DNA of 64,000 bases from Pseudomonas sp. Irchel s3b2 (GCF_900187445.1 NZ_FYEB01000006.1:186001-250000), one strand, 5' to 3'. Positions 32,009 to 41,277 are shown, counted from the stretch's first letter. Program-made: numbers and translations. The notes: generated by a model from the sequence alone, not told the origin.

Positions 32009-32060
32009 TTTTGCTAATTGATCATTTCGATCAGTCGACTTCGCTCAGGGGCATATAACA

Positions 32061-33836
32061 ATGAATAATCCCCATTCGCTGCTTCCTCATCTCGCGTTGC
32101 AGGAGGAACATTTCTCGCCCCGAGGAGACAGTACTCAACTGACCGAGGGCAACTCGCCGACCCTGGCCGAGTTAGCCGAATGCCTATTCTTTTCCCCCGT
32201 TGACGGACGTATCTGGCTCAACGACCAGCGCATGCTGCTATTGCACAGTTCATCCTTCGGCGCGCTGCGGCGGGAGATTATCGAGCGCCAGGGACTGGAA
32301 CAGACTCGCGGCCTGTTTACCCGCACCGGTTATTTGTCCGGTGCACGCGATGCGCGATTGATCCGCGAGCGCTGGCCAGACGCCGATGCCGCGGCGGTTT
32401 TCTCGGCTGGCACGCGCCTGCACACACTCGAAGGCATGACCAAGGTCGAACCCCTGCACTTCAAATTCGACGCCGACTCCGGCTTCTACGAAGGTGAATT
32501 CCTCTGGCACCATTCCTGTGAGGCCGACGAACATATCGCCGCCCACGGGATCGGCCAGGATCCGGTGTGCTGGACCGAACTGGGCTATGCCATCGGTTAT
32601 GTCAGCGGGCTGTTCGGCCGCCTGGTGATCTTCCGTGAAACCGAATGCCGGGGCATGGGCCATGAAACCTGCCGGGTGATCGGTAAGACCGCCGAGCAAT
32701 GGGGCGATGTCGAACAGGACCTGAGTTACCTCACCGCCTCGCCCTCCAGCATCGCCCCCAGACAGCATCCGGCCCCGGCGCCCGCTTCCCGGGACGACGA
32801 CAGCGAAGTGCCCGGCGGGCAAAAACCCATTGGCGCCAGCGCCGCCTTCAACGCCGCTACCCTCGCCTTGCAGCGCGTTGCGCCGACGCCTGCCACAGTG
32901 CTGTTCAGCGGCGAGTCCGGGGTCGGCAAGGAATTGTTCGCCCGTCAGTTGCATCAGTTCAGCCCACGCCATCAAGCACCTTTCGTGGCCCTCAACTGCG
33001 CCGCGATCCCGGACAATCTGATCGAGGCGGAACTGTTCGGCGTCGAACGCGGCGCCTATACCGGCGCGACCCATTCGCGCCCCGGACGCTTCGAACGCGC
33101 CCATGGCGGCACCCTGTTTCTCGATGAGATCGCCAGCCTCAGCCTGCCCGGACAGGGCAAGCTGCTACGTGCATTGCAAGAGCGTGAGATCGAGCGCATC
33201 GGTGCAAGCCAGGCGATCAAGGTCGATGTCCGGGTGGTGGCGGCAACCAATGTCGACTTGCGCAAAGCCGTGGCGGCCGGAGACTTTCGCGAGGACCTGT
33301 TCTACCGCCTGAACGTCTATCCCATCACGCTGCCGCCACTGCGCGAACGTCGTGACGACATCCCGTTGCTGGTCAATGCGTTCCTGCGGCGCTTCTGTCA
33401 GGCCTACGCCCGCAAGCCCGCCGGGCTGACCATGCGCGCACTCAAGGTGTTGTTGCGCTATGACTTTCCCGGCAACGTGCGGGAATTGCAGAACCTGGTG
33501 GAGCGCGGCCTGATCGCCAGCGAAGACGGTCAAGCCATCGATCTGGTCCACCTGTTTCGCAACGAACCCATGCCGCAGGAGGCGTACTCTCTGGACGGCA
33601 ATGGCAGCCTCGCGGCCACTGACCCCAACCCCGCCAACACGCTGCCTCGTCCGGCCTTGCTGGAAACTCTGACTCGCCTGGAACACGGTTTCTCCATTGA
33701 AGGTCTGGAGTCGCGTTTGATCGACGAAGCGCTGCAAAAGAGTGAAGGCAATCTGGCCGCCGCCGCGCGGTTGCTGGGATTGAGTCGCGCGCAGTTTGCC
33801 TACCGACTGAAGAAGTACCGACAGGCATCGGTTTGA
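32061..33836 (+). CDS. Sigma-54-dependent activator with XylR/DmpR-type V4R sensor domain
   Basis: A 591-residue enhancer-binding protein. The N-terminal part (about 35-220) is the XylR_N plus V4R sensor that binds aromatics in XylR, DmpR and relatives, with conserved Cys196 and Cys204. The AAA+ domain has Walker A GESGVGKE (284-291), the sigma-54 contact loop GAYTGA (331-336; Tyr for Phe as in XylR-type proteins) and Walker B GGTLFLDEI (349-357). A Fis-type helix-turn-helix ends the protein (AAAARLLGLSRAQFAYRLKKY). It likely activates the divergent -24/-12 promoter at 31851 in response to coniferyl alcohol or a related phenylpropanoid. Confidence 0.9.
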   Translation: MNNPHSLLPHLALQEEHFSPRGDSTQLTEGNSPTLAELAECLFFSPVDGRIWLNDQRMLLLHSSSFGALRREIIERQGLEQTRGLFTRTGYLSGARDARLIRERWPDADAAAVFSAGTRLHTLEGMTKVEPLHFKFDADSGFYEGEFLWHHSCEADEHIAAHGIGQDPVCWTELGYAIGYVSGLFGRLVIFRETECRGMGHETCRVIGKTAEQWGDVEQDLSYLTASPSSIAPRQHPAPAPASRDDDSEVPGGQKPIGASAAFNAATLALQRVAPTPATVLFSGESGVGKELFARQLHQFSPRHQAPFVALNCAAIPDNLIEAELFGVERGAYTGATHSRPGRFERAHGGTLFLDEIASLSLPGQGKLLRALQEREIERIGASQAIKVDVRVVAATNVDLRKAVAAGDFREDLFYRLNVYPITLPPLRERRDDIPLLVNAFLRRFCQAYARKPAGLTMRALKVLLRYDFPGNVRELQNLVERGLIASEDGQAIDLVHLFRNEPMPQEAYSLDGNGSLAATDPNPANTLPRPALLETLTRLEHGFSIEGLESRLIDEALQKSEGNLAAAARLLGLSRAQFAYRLKKYRQASV

Positions 33837-33864
33837 TTCGGGCTCACGAATAATCTTGCAAATA

Positions 33865-33883
33865 TAGTTATCCACATTAACTA
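33865..33883. promoter_or_regulatory. TAGTTA-N7-TAACTA operator before the hydrolase
   Basis: A perfect copy of the box found before ech. The similarity extends beyond the palindrome: about 31 of 40 bases agree with 19097-19136, starting with GCAAATATAGTTAT. Located 52 bases before the hydrolase start. Confidence 0.7.
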
Positions 33884-33934
33884 TTAGAAAGGTTAATTTG
33901 TTTGACTCATTCAGCGCATCCCCTCGGAGTCCAC

Positions 33935-34843
33935 ATGCCCAATAACAACAACATCGACGGCATCATTGAACAACTCAGCCAACTGCCTCCCCTCAGCTCG
34001 CTGACTGTCGATCAGCAGCGCCAACAGGCCGAACAGCTCTTCGGCACCGGCTCCTGTGCCGAGGGCGTGGTCTTTGAGTCCGCCAATCTGGCCAGCGTCT
34101 GCGGACTTTGGGCCGTTCCCACAGATGCTCGACCTGATTTCGTGTTGCTGTATCTGCATGGCGGTGGCTACACATTTGGCAGTGCCCAGGCCTATCGCCC
34201 GCTCGTCAGCCAATTGGCAGCGCGCAGCCGGATTCGTACGCTCTGCATCGATTACCGCCTGGCCCCGGAATACCCTTTCCCGGCCGCCATAGAAGATGCG
34301 CTGGACGTCTACCGTGCACTCCTCGAAAACGGTGTGAACGCCGAGCACCTGGTGCTGGCCGGAGACAGTGCCGGCGGCGGTCTGTGCATGGCTCTGATGC
34401 TGGCTGCCAAGGCTGCTGGTTTGCCGCTGCCCGCGGCTGCGGTAGTGATGTCGCCTTGGGTGGACATGGCTCAGACCGGAGAGTCCTGGAATTTGCAGAA
34501 GACTCGAGATCCATTGCTCGGCCCGCTTGCTGGCAAGACCCTTATGGCCGACACCTATCTGCAGGGCGCCGAGCCACTGAATCCGCTGGCCTCCCCCCTC
34601 TACGGTGACCTTCAGAGTCTACCGCCGGTGCTGATCCAGGTGGGCAGTCGGGAATGCCTGCTGGACGATTCAACCCGGCTCGCCAGCCGCCTGGCCAGCG
34701 CCGAAGTGGCGGTACACCTGGACGTCTGGCCGGGGATGATTCATGTCTTCCAGACCATGAGCGATCAACTCGAAGAAGCCCGCCGCGCACTGGACCAGAT
34801 CAGCGCCTTCCTCCTGCGGCACCTGGAGGAAGATGTGTCCTGA
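33935..34843 (+). CDS. Alpha/beta hydrolase, hormone-sensitive-lipase type esterase
   Basis: A 302-residue serine esterase of the HSL family: oxyanion motif HGGG (75-78), nucleophile Ser145 in GDSAGG, probable acid Asp244 (CLLDD) and His270 (GMIHVF). No signal peptide, so cytoplasmic. ATG 33935 follows CGGAG; an AATAACAACAACA stretch just after the start codon may be a Crc site. The shared TAGTTA-N7-TAACTA box suggests coexpression with the ferulate genes and thus a role in cleaving hydroxycinnamate or other phenylpropanoid esters; substrate is inference. Confidence 0.85.
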   Translation: MPNNNNIDGIIEQLSQLPPLSSLTVDQQRQQAEQLFGTGSCAEGVVFESANLASVCGLWAVPTDARPDFVLLYLHGGGYTFGSAQAYRPLVSQLAARSRIRTLCIDYRLAPEYPFPAAIEDALDVYRALLENGVNAEHLVLAGDSAGGGLCMALMLAAKAAGLPLPAAAVVMSPWVDMAQTGESWNLQKTRDPLLGPLAGKTLMADTYLQGAEPLNPLASPLYGDLQSLPPVLIQVGSRECLLDDSTRLASRLASAEVAVHLDVWPGMIHVFQTMSDQLEEARRALDQISAFLLRHLEEDVS

Positions 34844-34978
34844 TCTCAAGTCTGCGTAGAATGCCGTGTCGATACCGGATTCAATAACAAACAACGGTCG
34901 GCATACTCTTCATCCCTGTGATCAATACCACTGGTGACTTGTGGCGCCCTTCTACGTTCAATGCCTGAACTATCAACC

Positions 34979-35743
34979 ATGAGCGAGCGCTCACGGATAT
35001 CAATTGCCAATACAAAAGCGCTTTGCAGGTTTTGTCTGGCGCTATCGTTGTTTATTGCCGGTAACGCGAGTGGCGCACCCTTGCCGCTCGAGTTGTATAT
35101 CCCGCAAGCTCCGCCACTGACGTTTGTCGATGGCGCCGAGGGCCACGGAATGGTCGGGGATGCAGTCCTGATGGCCATTGCCAACGCCGGCTATGTCGCT
35201 CATGTCCATGGACTTCCCTGGGCCAGATCGCAGAAATACGTCAGCGATAAGCAGGATCTCCTGATAACCCCCTTGTCACGCACGCCAGAACGTGAAGACC
35301 ACTTCACCTGGATTGCGCCGATCATGCCCATGGAGCGTGCTTTCTTCAGCCTTGACCGGCAAGTGAGCAGCTTCGCACAAGCGAAAAAAACCTATCGGAA
35401 GATCGGCGTTGGCCTGGGCAGCGCACAGGAGGAAATCTTGCGTGCGCAAGGTTTCAGCGATGAGCAGATCTACCCGCTGACCATTGGCGACAACCCCGCG
35501 CAAATGCTCTTGAAAGGTCGCATCGATGCCTGGTTCAACGGTGTTCCCGAGAGTCAATACATCTGGCCGAAGGTGTCTGAACAAACACTGCTCATGAGCC
35601 CCGTCATGAGCAGTGCGGACCTCTATCTGGCTTGCTCCAGGCTTTGCTCCGCTCAACTGGTGCAAGACTTGCGCGAGGCGGTTGAAACGCTTCGCGAAGA
35701 CGGCACCCTGGCACGTATACAGCAGCGCTATTTGTCGCAATAG
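34979..35743 (+). CDS. Periplasmic solute-binding protein (family 3-like)
   Basis: About 254 residues: a hydrophobic signal segment (KALCRFCLALSLFIAGNASGA), then a small extracellular solute-binding domain of the amino-acid type (LELYIPQAPPLTFVDGAEGHGMVGDAV). In Pseudomonas many such orphan proteins have no permease; none is adjacent here. Start is uncertain: ATG 34979 is chosen for the signal peptide fit, but ATG 34961 and GTG 34934 are possible and none has a strong ribosome binding site. The next gene is a chemoreceptor, but a leader RNA with its own terminator separates them. Confidence 0.65.
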   Translation: MSERSRISIANTKALCRFCLALSLFIAGNASGAPLPLELYIPQAPPLTFVDGAEGHGMVGDAVLMAIANAGYVAHVHGLPWARSQKYVSDKQDLLITPLSRTPEREDHFTWIAPIMPMERAFFSLDRQVSSFAQAKKTYRKIGVGLGSAQEEILRAQGFSDEQIYPLTIGDNPAQMLLKGRIDAWFNGVPESQYIWPKVSEQTLLMSPVMSSADLYLACSRLCSAQLVQDLREAVETLREDGTLARIQQRYLSQ

Positions 35744-35920
35744 CGGTACGTGCCTAGCCCGCTCCTGACGGGCACGAACCAGAACAGGGCACTGCGGCTC
35801 AGCCATTCCCGCGACGGGTGCGTTGATCGCCCGCTCTGCCTTCGCTGCCTTATAGCCATCAAATGGAATCCCCTTTCACCGCATGGGCGACAGGCCGATC
35901 CTTGGTCGAGCGCGAAGGCT

Positions 35921-36042
35921 GGCAAACAACTTGCTTGGCTCTGGTCAAGCCTGAGCCATCAACGGCGATGGCTTCGCAAACATCTCGGACAACGGCGTCC
36001 GCTTCCCTGCACATTGCGGCAGGAGAGCGTGCGCCGTTTTTG
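35921..36042 (+). ncRNA. ANTAR-type leader with intrinsic terminator before the chemoreceptor gene
   Basis: Three elements in order: a small GGCAA-N5-TTGCT hairpin (35921-35935); a 7-bp hairpin AGCCATC-AACGGC-GATGGCT (35954-35973) whose six-base loop has A at 1 and G at 4, the ANTAR recognition pattern; and a terminator pairing AACGGCG (35991-35997) with CGCCGTT (36032-36038) around an inner stem, followed by T5. The same three elements precede the ABC transporter gene at 38266. Transcription would stop unless an ANTAR protein binds. Confidence 0.65.
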
Positions 36043-36072
36043 CTTTCATCCCGGCTTCAGAAGGAAATCCAC

Positions 36073-37266
36073 ATGCCTGCTCAAGGAATGCACCCCCCGG
36101 GTCATGCCATCGTTAATCTGCGCAGCGATGGCGGTAAATCGCACCCGGTCGGCACCTCATTCGCCAAGGCCTTGTTCGAACCTGGCATGGCCCTGCTCGA
36201 ACGCGGCAGGATCGGTTTCTGGCTACCACTGGGACTGGCCCTCGGCGCCTGCGGTCTCGCACTGGCCGAACAGCCCGCAAGCGCACTGACCCTGATACCT
36301 GGCGTTCTCTATCTGGGGTGCGCCTGGCACCTGCGCGAGCGTCATCAACGCCATCTACAGAGATTCTGGGACACTGAACTTGCACAACTATTGCGCAGCT
36401 CCCGGGATGCCGACCCAGCGACATTACTGGTGGCCGCCAGCATGCAACTGCGCAGCAACGAACGCTTGCGCAGCGAAGTACAGTTCGCCAGCCATGCTCT
36501 GGAGCAGATGGCACAACAGGCCCGCGACCAAGGTGAGGAACAGAGCCAACGAATCGCCATGATCGCCGCCGCCAGCGAGCAGATCGATCAGACCTTGCAC
36601 AGCATCGATGCCTTGGCCAAGGGCGCGCTGGCAGCCTTCGCCAACGCCCATACCATGAGCGAAGCCGGTTGCCTGGAGGCACGCTCAGTGGGTGACAGCA
36701 TGCGCGCCATTCAGCACAGCCTGGGCAATACCGCACACGCTGTGGAAGCGTTGCTGCAGCGCACTAGCGCCGTGGAAAGCACCGTCAACAGCATTCAGGC
36801 ACTGGCCAAACAGACCCAGTTGCTGGCACTCAATGCCTCCATCGAGGCGGCCCGCGCCGGCGAGCATGGTCGCGGTTTCGCCGTGGTCGCCGATGAGGTC
36901 CGCAGCCTGGCCCAAGCCACCGACCGGGCGACCCACGAAATCACCACCGCCGCGACGGCGATCGCCATGGCCGTGCGCCAGGTGGATGGCGAGGTCAAGG
37001 AACACCGCGACCTGCTGGCCGCCGGTAGCCAACAGAGCGAGCAACTCGCTGCCAACCTCGACGACCTGGCTCAACACAGCCAAATCAATCTGCAACACCT
37101 CGGCGCCATGCAACAAGCGCTCAGCGAGCATCAACAAGCCAATCATGCCCTCAGCGAACAGTTGCAACAGGTCAATGGGGCGGTACAGGAACAGAGCGCG
37201 CAGACCCATGTGCTGCACGATCTGACCCGTTATCTCAACCAGCTCACCGTCGGAAACCGACCATGA
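36073..37266 (+). CDS. Methyl-accepting chemotaxis protein without periplasmic sensor
   Basis: A 397-residue chemoreceptor. Two hydrophobic segments (about 45-80) are joined by almost no loop, so there is no periplasmic ligand domain; the rest is a cytoplasmic signalling coiled coil with the hairpin tip ALAKQTQLLALNASIEAARAGEHGRGFAVVADEVRSLA. It may sense through a partner or an internal signal. ATG 36073 (MPAQGMHPP) follows AAGGAAAT; the longer frame from 35863 runs through the leader RNA. The stop overlaps the next gene by 4 bases (ATGA), tying it to the NIT-like protein. Confidence 0.85.
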   Translation: MPAQGMHPPGHAIVNLRSDGGKSHPVGTSFAKALFEPGMALLERGRIGFWLPLGLALGACGLALAEQPASALTLIPGVLYLGCAWHLRERHQRHLQRFWDTELAQLLRSSRDADPATLLVAASMQLRSNERLRSEVQFASHALEQMAQQARDQGEEQSQRIAMIAAASEQIDQTLHSIDALAKGALAAFANAHTMSEAGCLEARSVGDSMRAIQHSLGNTAHAVEALLQRTSAVESTVNSIQALAKQTQLLALNASIEAARAGEHGRGFAVVADEVRSLAQATDRATHEITTAATAIAMAVRQVDGEVKEHRDLLAAGSQQSEQLAANLDDLAQHSQINLQHLGAMQQALSEHQQANHALSEQLQQVNGAVQEQSAQTHVLHDLTRYLNQLTVGNRP

Positions 37267-37910
37267 ATCCAGCACTCGCCACAGCACTCGAAGGTGGGCA
37301 ATCCCGGCGAATCCATCTGCCACAGGGTGACACGGGACTAAGACAGGCTCTCTTGCTGGGTCTCGACCTGCTGCAAGGTCTGCAGCAGCATCGCGGTCTC
37401 GGCGGGCAGATTACCCGCGAGGCGCAACAGCGTTGCCAGGCACTGGGTCACGCGCTCGATCAATGCTGGAGGGAGTGGCCGTATACCGCACAGTGCCAGG
37501 CCTGGAACGCATTACGCCGCGACCCTGCGGATTTCGATGGCCATTGCCGGTTGCTACAAGACCTGCTCGGCGCCATCCAGCACCTTGAACTGCAACGCTG
37601 TGCGCTCAACCTGGCGCCCCCGAGCATCGCCGGGCGCTGCTGGGAGCTTGAAGAGTTGGGACGACTGCGCGGTCTGTCGGTACGCGCCGCCGCCCATCGA
37701 AGTTGCCCATTGGAAATGCTGATTCAATTGCAGTACCTGCACGAACGCCTGCTCAAGCATGCCCCCCGCTCGCTGCACACTGCTCTCGAACGGCTGCAGC
37801 GCTGCCTGATCGGTACAACCACAGTGTCTATCACTCCGGCGGAGTGCTACGCCCTCCTCACTCCATTGCTCGACGAACGCCTGGACGCTATCCGTCGGGA
37901 TCTGAACTGA
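37263..37910 (+). CDS. Probable NIT (nitrate/nitrite-sensing) domain protein
   Basis: A 215-residue all-helical protein without membrane segment. The stretch LLQGLQQHRGLGGQ (37-50) resembles the LQ-ERG box of NIT domains, which sense nitrate or nitrite in regulators such as NasR and in some chemoreceptors. No ANTAR or other output domain is present. It overlaps the chemoreceptor stop by 4 bases, and the nearby ABC transporter is of the nitrate type, which fits nitrate sensing. The family call is from pattern recognition only. Confidence 0.5.
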   Translation: MNPALATALEGGQSRRIHLPQGDTGLRQALLLGLDLLQGLQQHRGLGGQITREAQQRCQALGHALDQCWREWPYTAQCQAWNALRRDPADFDGHCRLLQDLLGAIQHLELQRCALNLAPPSIAGRCWELEELGRLRGLSVRAAAHRSCPLEMLIQLQYLHERLLKHAPRSLHTALERLQRCLIGTTTVSITPAECYALLTPLLDERLDAIRRDLN

Positions 37911-38114
37911 GGCTTGTCTCCATTCGACTTCGCAACAGTGCCGAGGAGAGCCGTTTTAGTTCACCCCACACCGAAGCTGCCCAACAAACGATCAATATTT
38001 CGCTCCTTTTGGCTCCGTGCCCCCTTCGATTTCTTCTTGGAAGACATCAAAAAACCACTTCAAGTCTTTGTTCCGATTGGTTTTTAGAGCATAAAAAAGA
38101 TCGAACATGAACTT

Positions 38115-38240
38115 GGCAAGCACTTTGCTACTGCTGTCTTACAGACTCATGCAGCACGCCAATGGCGGCGTGCTGCACTTTCCGGACAACGGCGTCCGCC
38201 AGGTCCCTCTATCGAGGGGGCCTGGCGCACGCCGTTTTTG
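38115..38240 (+). ncRNA. ANTAR-type leader with intrinsic terminator before the ABC transporter
   Basis: Same design as the leader at 35921: GGCAA-N5-TTGCT (38115-38129, 12 of 15 bases shared); a 10-bp hairpin GCAGCACGCC-AATGGC-GGCGTGCTGC (38151-38176) with an A1/G4 six-base loop; and a long terminator in which AACGGCGT (38188-38195) pairs with ACGCCGTT (38229-38236) around a GC-rich inner hairpin, followed by T5. A weak sigma-70 candidate, TTGTTC-N16-CATAAA, lies at 38068-38095. Confidence 0.7.
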
Positions 38241-38265
38241 TTTGCCCTCAAAAAAGGATGTGGTT

Positions 38266-39552
38266 ATGACTGATGAGCGTGACTCGCAACATCCGGTGCA
38301 CTCCGGCCGGCGGACCTTCCTCAAGCAATCCCTGGTGGCGGCCGGCACTGTCGCCGGGATCACCGCCCTCGACATGGCCGTGCCGAGTTTGCTGCGCAGC
38401 GCGGTCTGGGCCGCCGGCAGCGATGCGCCGGAGAAAGCGGCGCTGAAGGTCGGCTTCATTCCGCTCACCGACTGCGCGTCAGTCGTGGTCGCGGCAACCC
38501 AGGGTTTCGGCGAAAAATACGGCCTCACTATCACCCCGAGCAAAGAGGCATCCTGGGCCGGTGTTCGCGACAAACTACTCAACGGCGAACTGGATGCTGC
38601 CCATGTGCTCTACGGCCTGATCTATGGCGTGCAACTGGGCATCGGCGGGCCGCAGAAAGATATGGCCATGCTCATGGGGCTGAACCAGAACGGCCAGGCG
38701 ATCACCCTCTCCAAACAATTGCAGCAAGCGGGCGTGACCAATGGCGAACAACTGGCAGCCAAGGTCAAGCAAGGTGGCACCCCATTGACCTTCGCCCAGA
38801 CATTCCCCACCGGCACCCATGCCATGTGGCTCTATTACTGGCTCGCCAGCCTCGGCATAAACCCGATGAGCGACGTGAAAACCATTGTGGTGCCACCGCC
38901 ACAGATGGTCGCCAACATGCGTGTGGGCAACATGGACGGCTTCTGTGTCGGCGAGCCCTGGGGAGCCCGGGCGATCGCCGACAACATCGGCTTCACCGCC
39001 CTGACCACCCAAAAACTCTGGCCGGACCACCCGGAAAAAATCCTGGGCACCACCCGTGCCTTCGTCGAGCAATACCCCAATACCGCCCGTGCGCTGACCA
39101 TGGCGGTGCTCGACGCCAGCCGATTCATCGAGGCCAGCGTCGAGAACAAGAAAAGCACTGCCCAACTGATCGCCGGCAAGGCCTATGTGAATGCGCCCGT
39201 CGAAGTGATCGAGCAACGTTTCCTCGGCCACTATGAGGACGGGCTGGGCAATCAATGGACGGATGCGCATGCGATGTCCTTCTGCAAGGACGGCAGCGTC
39301 AACTATCCCTACCTCTCGGACGGCATGTGGTTCCTCACCCAGTTCCGCCGCTGGGGCCTGCTCAAGGAAGACGTGGATTACGCCGGCGTGGCCAAGTCCA
39401 TCAACCAGACCAAACTTTACGGCGAAGCCGCCAGCCAGCTTGGCTTGCCCGTACCGGGCAGTCCGCTGCGCAGTAGCACCTTGATCGACGGCAAGGTCTG
39501 GGACGGCTCCAATCCGGCCGCCTATGCCAACTCCTTCACCATCAAAGCCTGA
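38266..39552 (+). CDS. ABC transporter substrate-binding protein, nitrate (NrtA/CmpA) type
   Basis: A 428-residue binding protein of the NrtA/CmpA family with a twin-arginine signal (GRRTFLKQS at about 16-24), so it is exported folded. The family blocks LKVGFIPLTDCASVVVA and the GEPWGARA motif are visible. ATG 38266 follows AAAAAGGA; the frame upstream is the leader RNA, not protein. The Tat signal argues for a transport protein and against the cytoplasmic sensor NasS. Nitrate, nitrite or a related anion is the expected ligand; taurine or other sulfonates are less likely for this subfamily. Confidence 0.85.
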   Translation: MTDERDSQHPVHSGRRTFLKQSLVAAGTVAGITALDMAVPSLLRSAVWAAGSDAPEKAALKVGFIPLTDCASVVVAATQGFGEKYGLTITPSKEASWAGVRDKLLNGELDAAHVLYGLIYGVQLGIGGPQKDMAMLMGLNQNGQAITLSKQLQQAGVTNGEQLAAKVKQGGTPLTFAQTFPTGTHAMWLYYWLASLGINPMSDVKTIVVPPPQMVANMRVGNMDGFCVGEPWGARAIADNIGFTALTTQKLWPDHPEKILGTTRAFVEQYPNTARALTMAVLDASRFIEASVENKKSTAQLIAGKAYVNAPVEVIEQRFLGHYEDGLGNQWTDAHAMSFCKDGSVNYPYLSDGMWFLTQFRRWGLLKEDVDYAGVAKSINQTKLYGEAASQLGLPVPGSPLRSSTLIDGKVWDGSNPAAYANSFTIKA

Positions 39553-39568
39553 CCCGGAGTCTCCCGCC

Positions 39569-40420
39569 ATGAACGCACCCCTCAAGTTGCCAGCGTCGCC
39601 CAACGCTATGGCGAATACCCCGCCAGAGCGTCGCTTCCCCCTCCTGAGCGGGTTGCGTCAACGCGCCAGGGATGGCATTGCCCCGTTATTGGGTATCGCC
39701 CTGTTCATCGGCGTCTGGGCGCTGATAGCGGCGCGTAGCGAGGGGCTTCCCGGCCCGCTGGCGACCTGGCATTCGGCCCTGGAGCTGTTCAGCGACCCGT
39801 TCTACGACAAGGGTCCGAACGACATGGGCATCGGCTGGAACGTCCTGAACTCCCTTGGGCGGGTCGGCATTGGCTTCGGCCTCGCCGCTCTGCTCGGTAT
39901 TCCGCTGGGCTTCGCAATTGGCCGCTTCGCCTTTCTTGGCGGCATGTTCGCGCCGATCATCAGCCTGCTACGTCCAGTCTCGCCGCTGGCCTGGTTGCCG
40001 ATCGGCCTGCTGGTGTTCAAAGCTGCCGGCCCGGCATCGATCTGGGTAATCTTCATCAGCTCGATCTGGCCGATTATCCTCAACACCGCCGCGGGGGTCG
40101 CCAGCGTGCCGCAGGACTACTTGAACGTCGCGCGGGTGCTCAAACTCAGTGAGTGGAAGGTGTTCACCCATATCCTGTTTCCTTCAGTACTGCCGCACCT
40201 GATGACCGGCATTCGACTGTCCATCGGCGTGGCCTGGCTGGTGATCGTCGCCGCGGAAATGCTCACTGGCGGTGTCGGTCTGGGCTTCTGGGTGTGGGAC
40301 GAATGGAACAACCTCAACGTCGAGCACATTCTCATCGCCATCATCATCGTCGGTCTGGTCGGTCTGCTGCTTGAGCAGGGTCTACTGTGGATCGCCAAAC
40401 GTTTTGACTACAGCAACTGA
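39569..40420 (+). CDS. ABC transporter permease, nitrate (NrtB) type
   Basis: A 283-residue inner-membrane permease with about six helices and the BPD_transp_1 fold; the EAA-like loop is near VASVPQDYLNVARVLKLSEWKVFTHILFP. It forms the channel for the binding protein 16 bases upstream and the ATPase downstream. ATG 39569 (MNAPLKLPAS) has GGAG about 11 bases ahead. Confidence 0.87.
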   Translation: MNAPLKLPASPNAMANTPPERRFPLLSGLRQRARDGIAPLLGIALFIGVWALIAARSEGLPGPLATWHSALELFSDPFYDKGPNDMGIGWNVLNSLGRVGIGFGLAALLGIPLGFAIGRFAFLGGMFAPIISLLRPVSPLAWLPIGLLVFKAAGPASIWVIFISSIWPIILNTAAGVASVPQDYLNVARVLKLSEWKVFTHILFPSVLPHLMTGIRLSIGVAWLVIVAAEMLTGGVGLGFWVWDEWNNLNVEHILIAIIIVGLVGLLLEQGLLWIAKRFDYSN

Positions 40421-40485
40421 ACCGACACGCGCGCCGGTGTTTGGGTTGCCCGCACCTGACGCTTACCCGATGCAGGAGAACCGAG

Positions 40486-41277
<792 letters not shown>

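Noticed and set aside
35750..35775. Hairpin GCCCG/CGGGC after the solute-binding protein gene as a terminator
   Set aside because: Only five stem pairs and no T-run follow.
38115..38240. Leader considered as a guanidine (ykkC-type) riboswitch because of GGACAACGG and the NitT/TauT-type transporter
   Set aside because: The conserved ykkC core was not recognised, no urea or guanidine carboxylase genes follow, and the six-base A1/G4 loop plus terminator fits ANTAR control better.
38107..38265. N-terminal extension of the nitrate-type binding protein by 53 codons
   Set aside because: The stretch forms the two leader hairpins and the terminator; the twin-arginine signal begins properly after ATG 38266.
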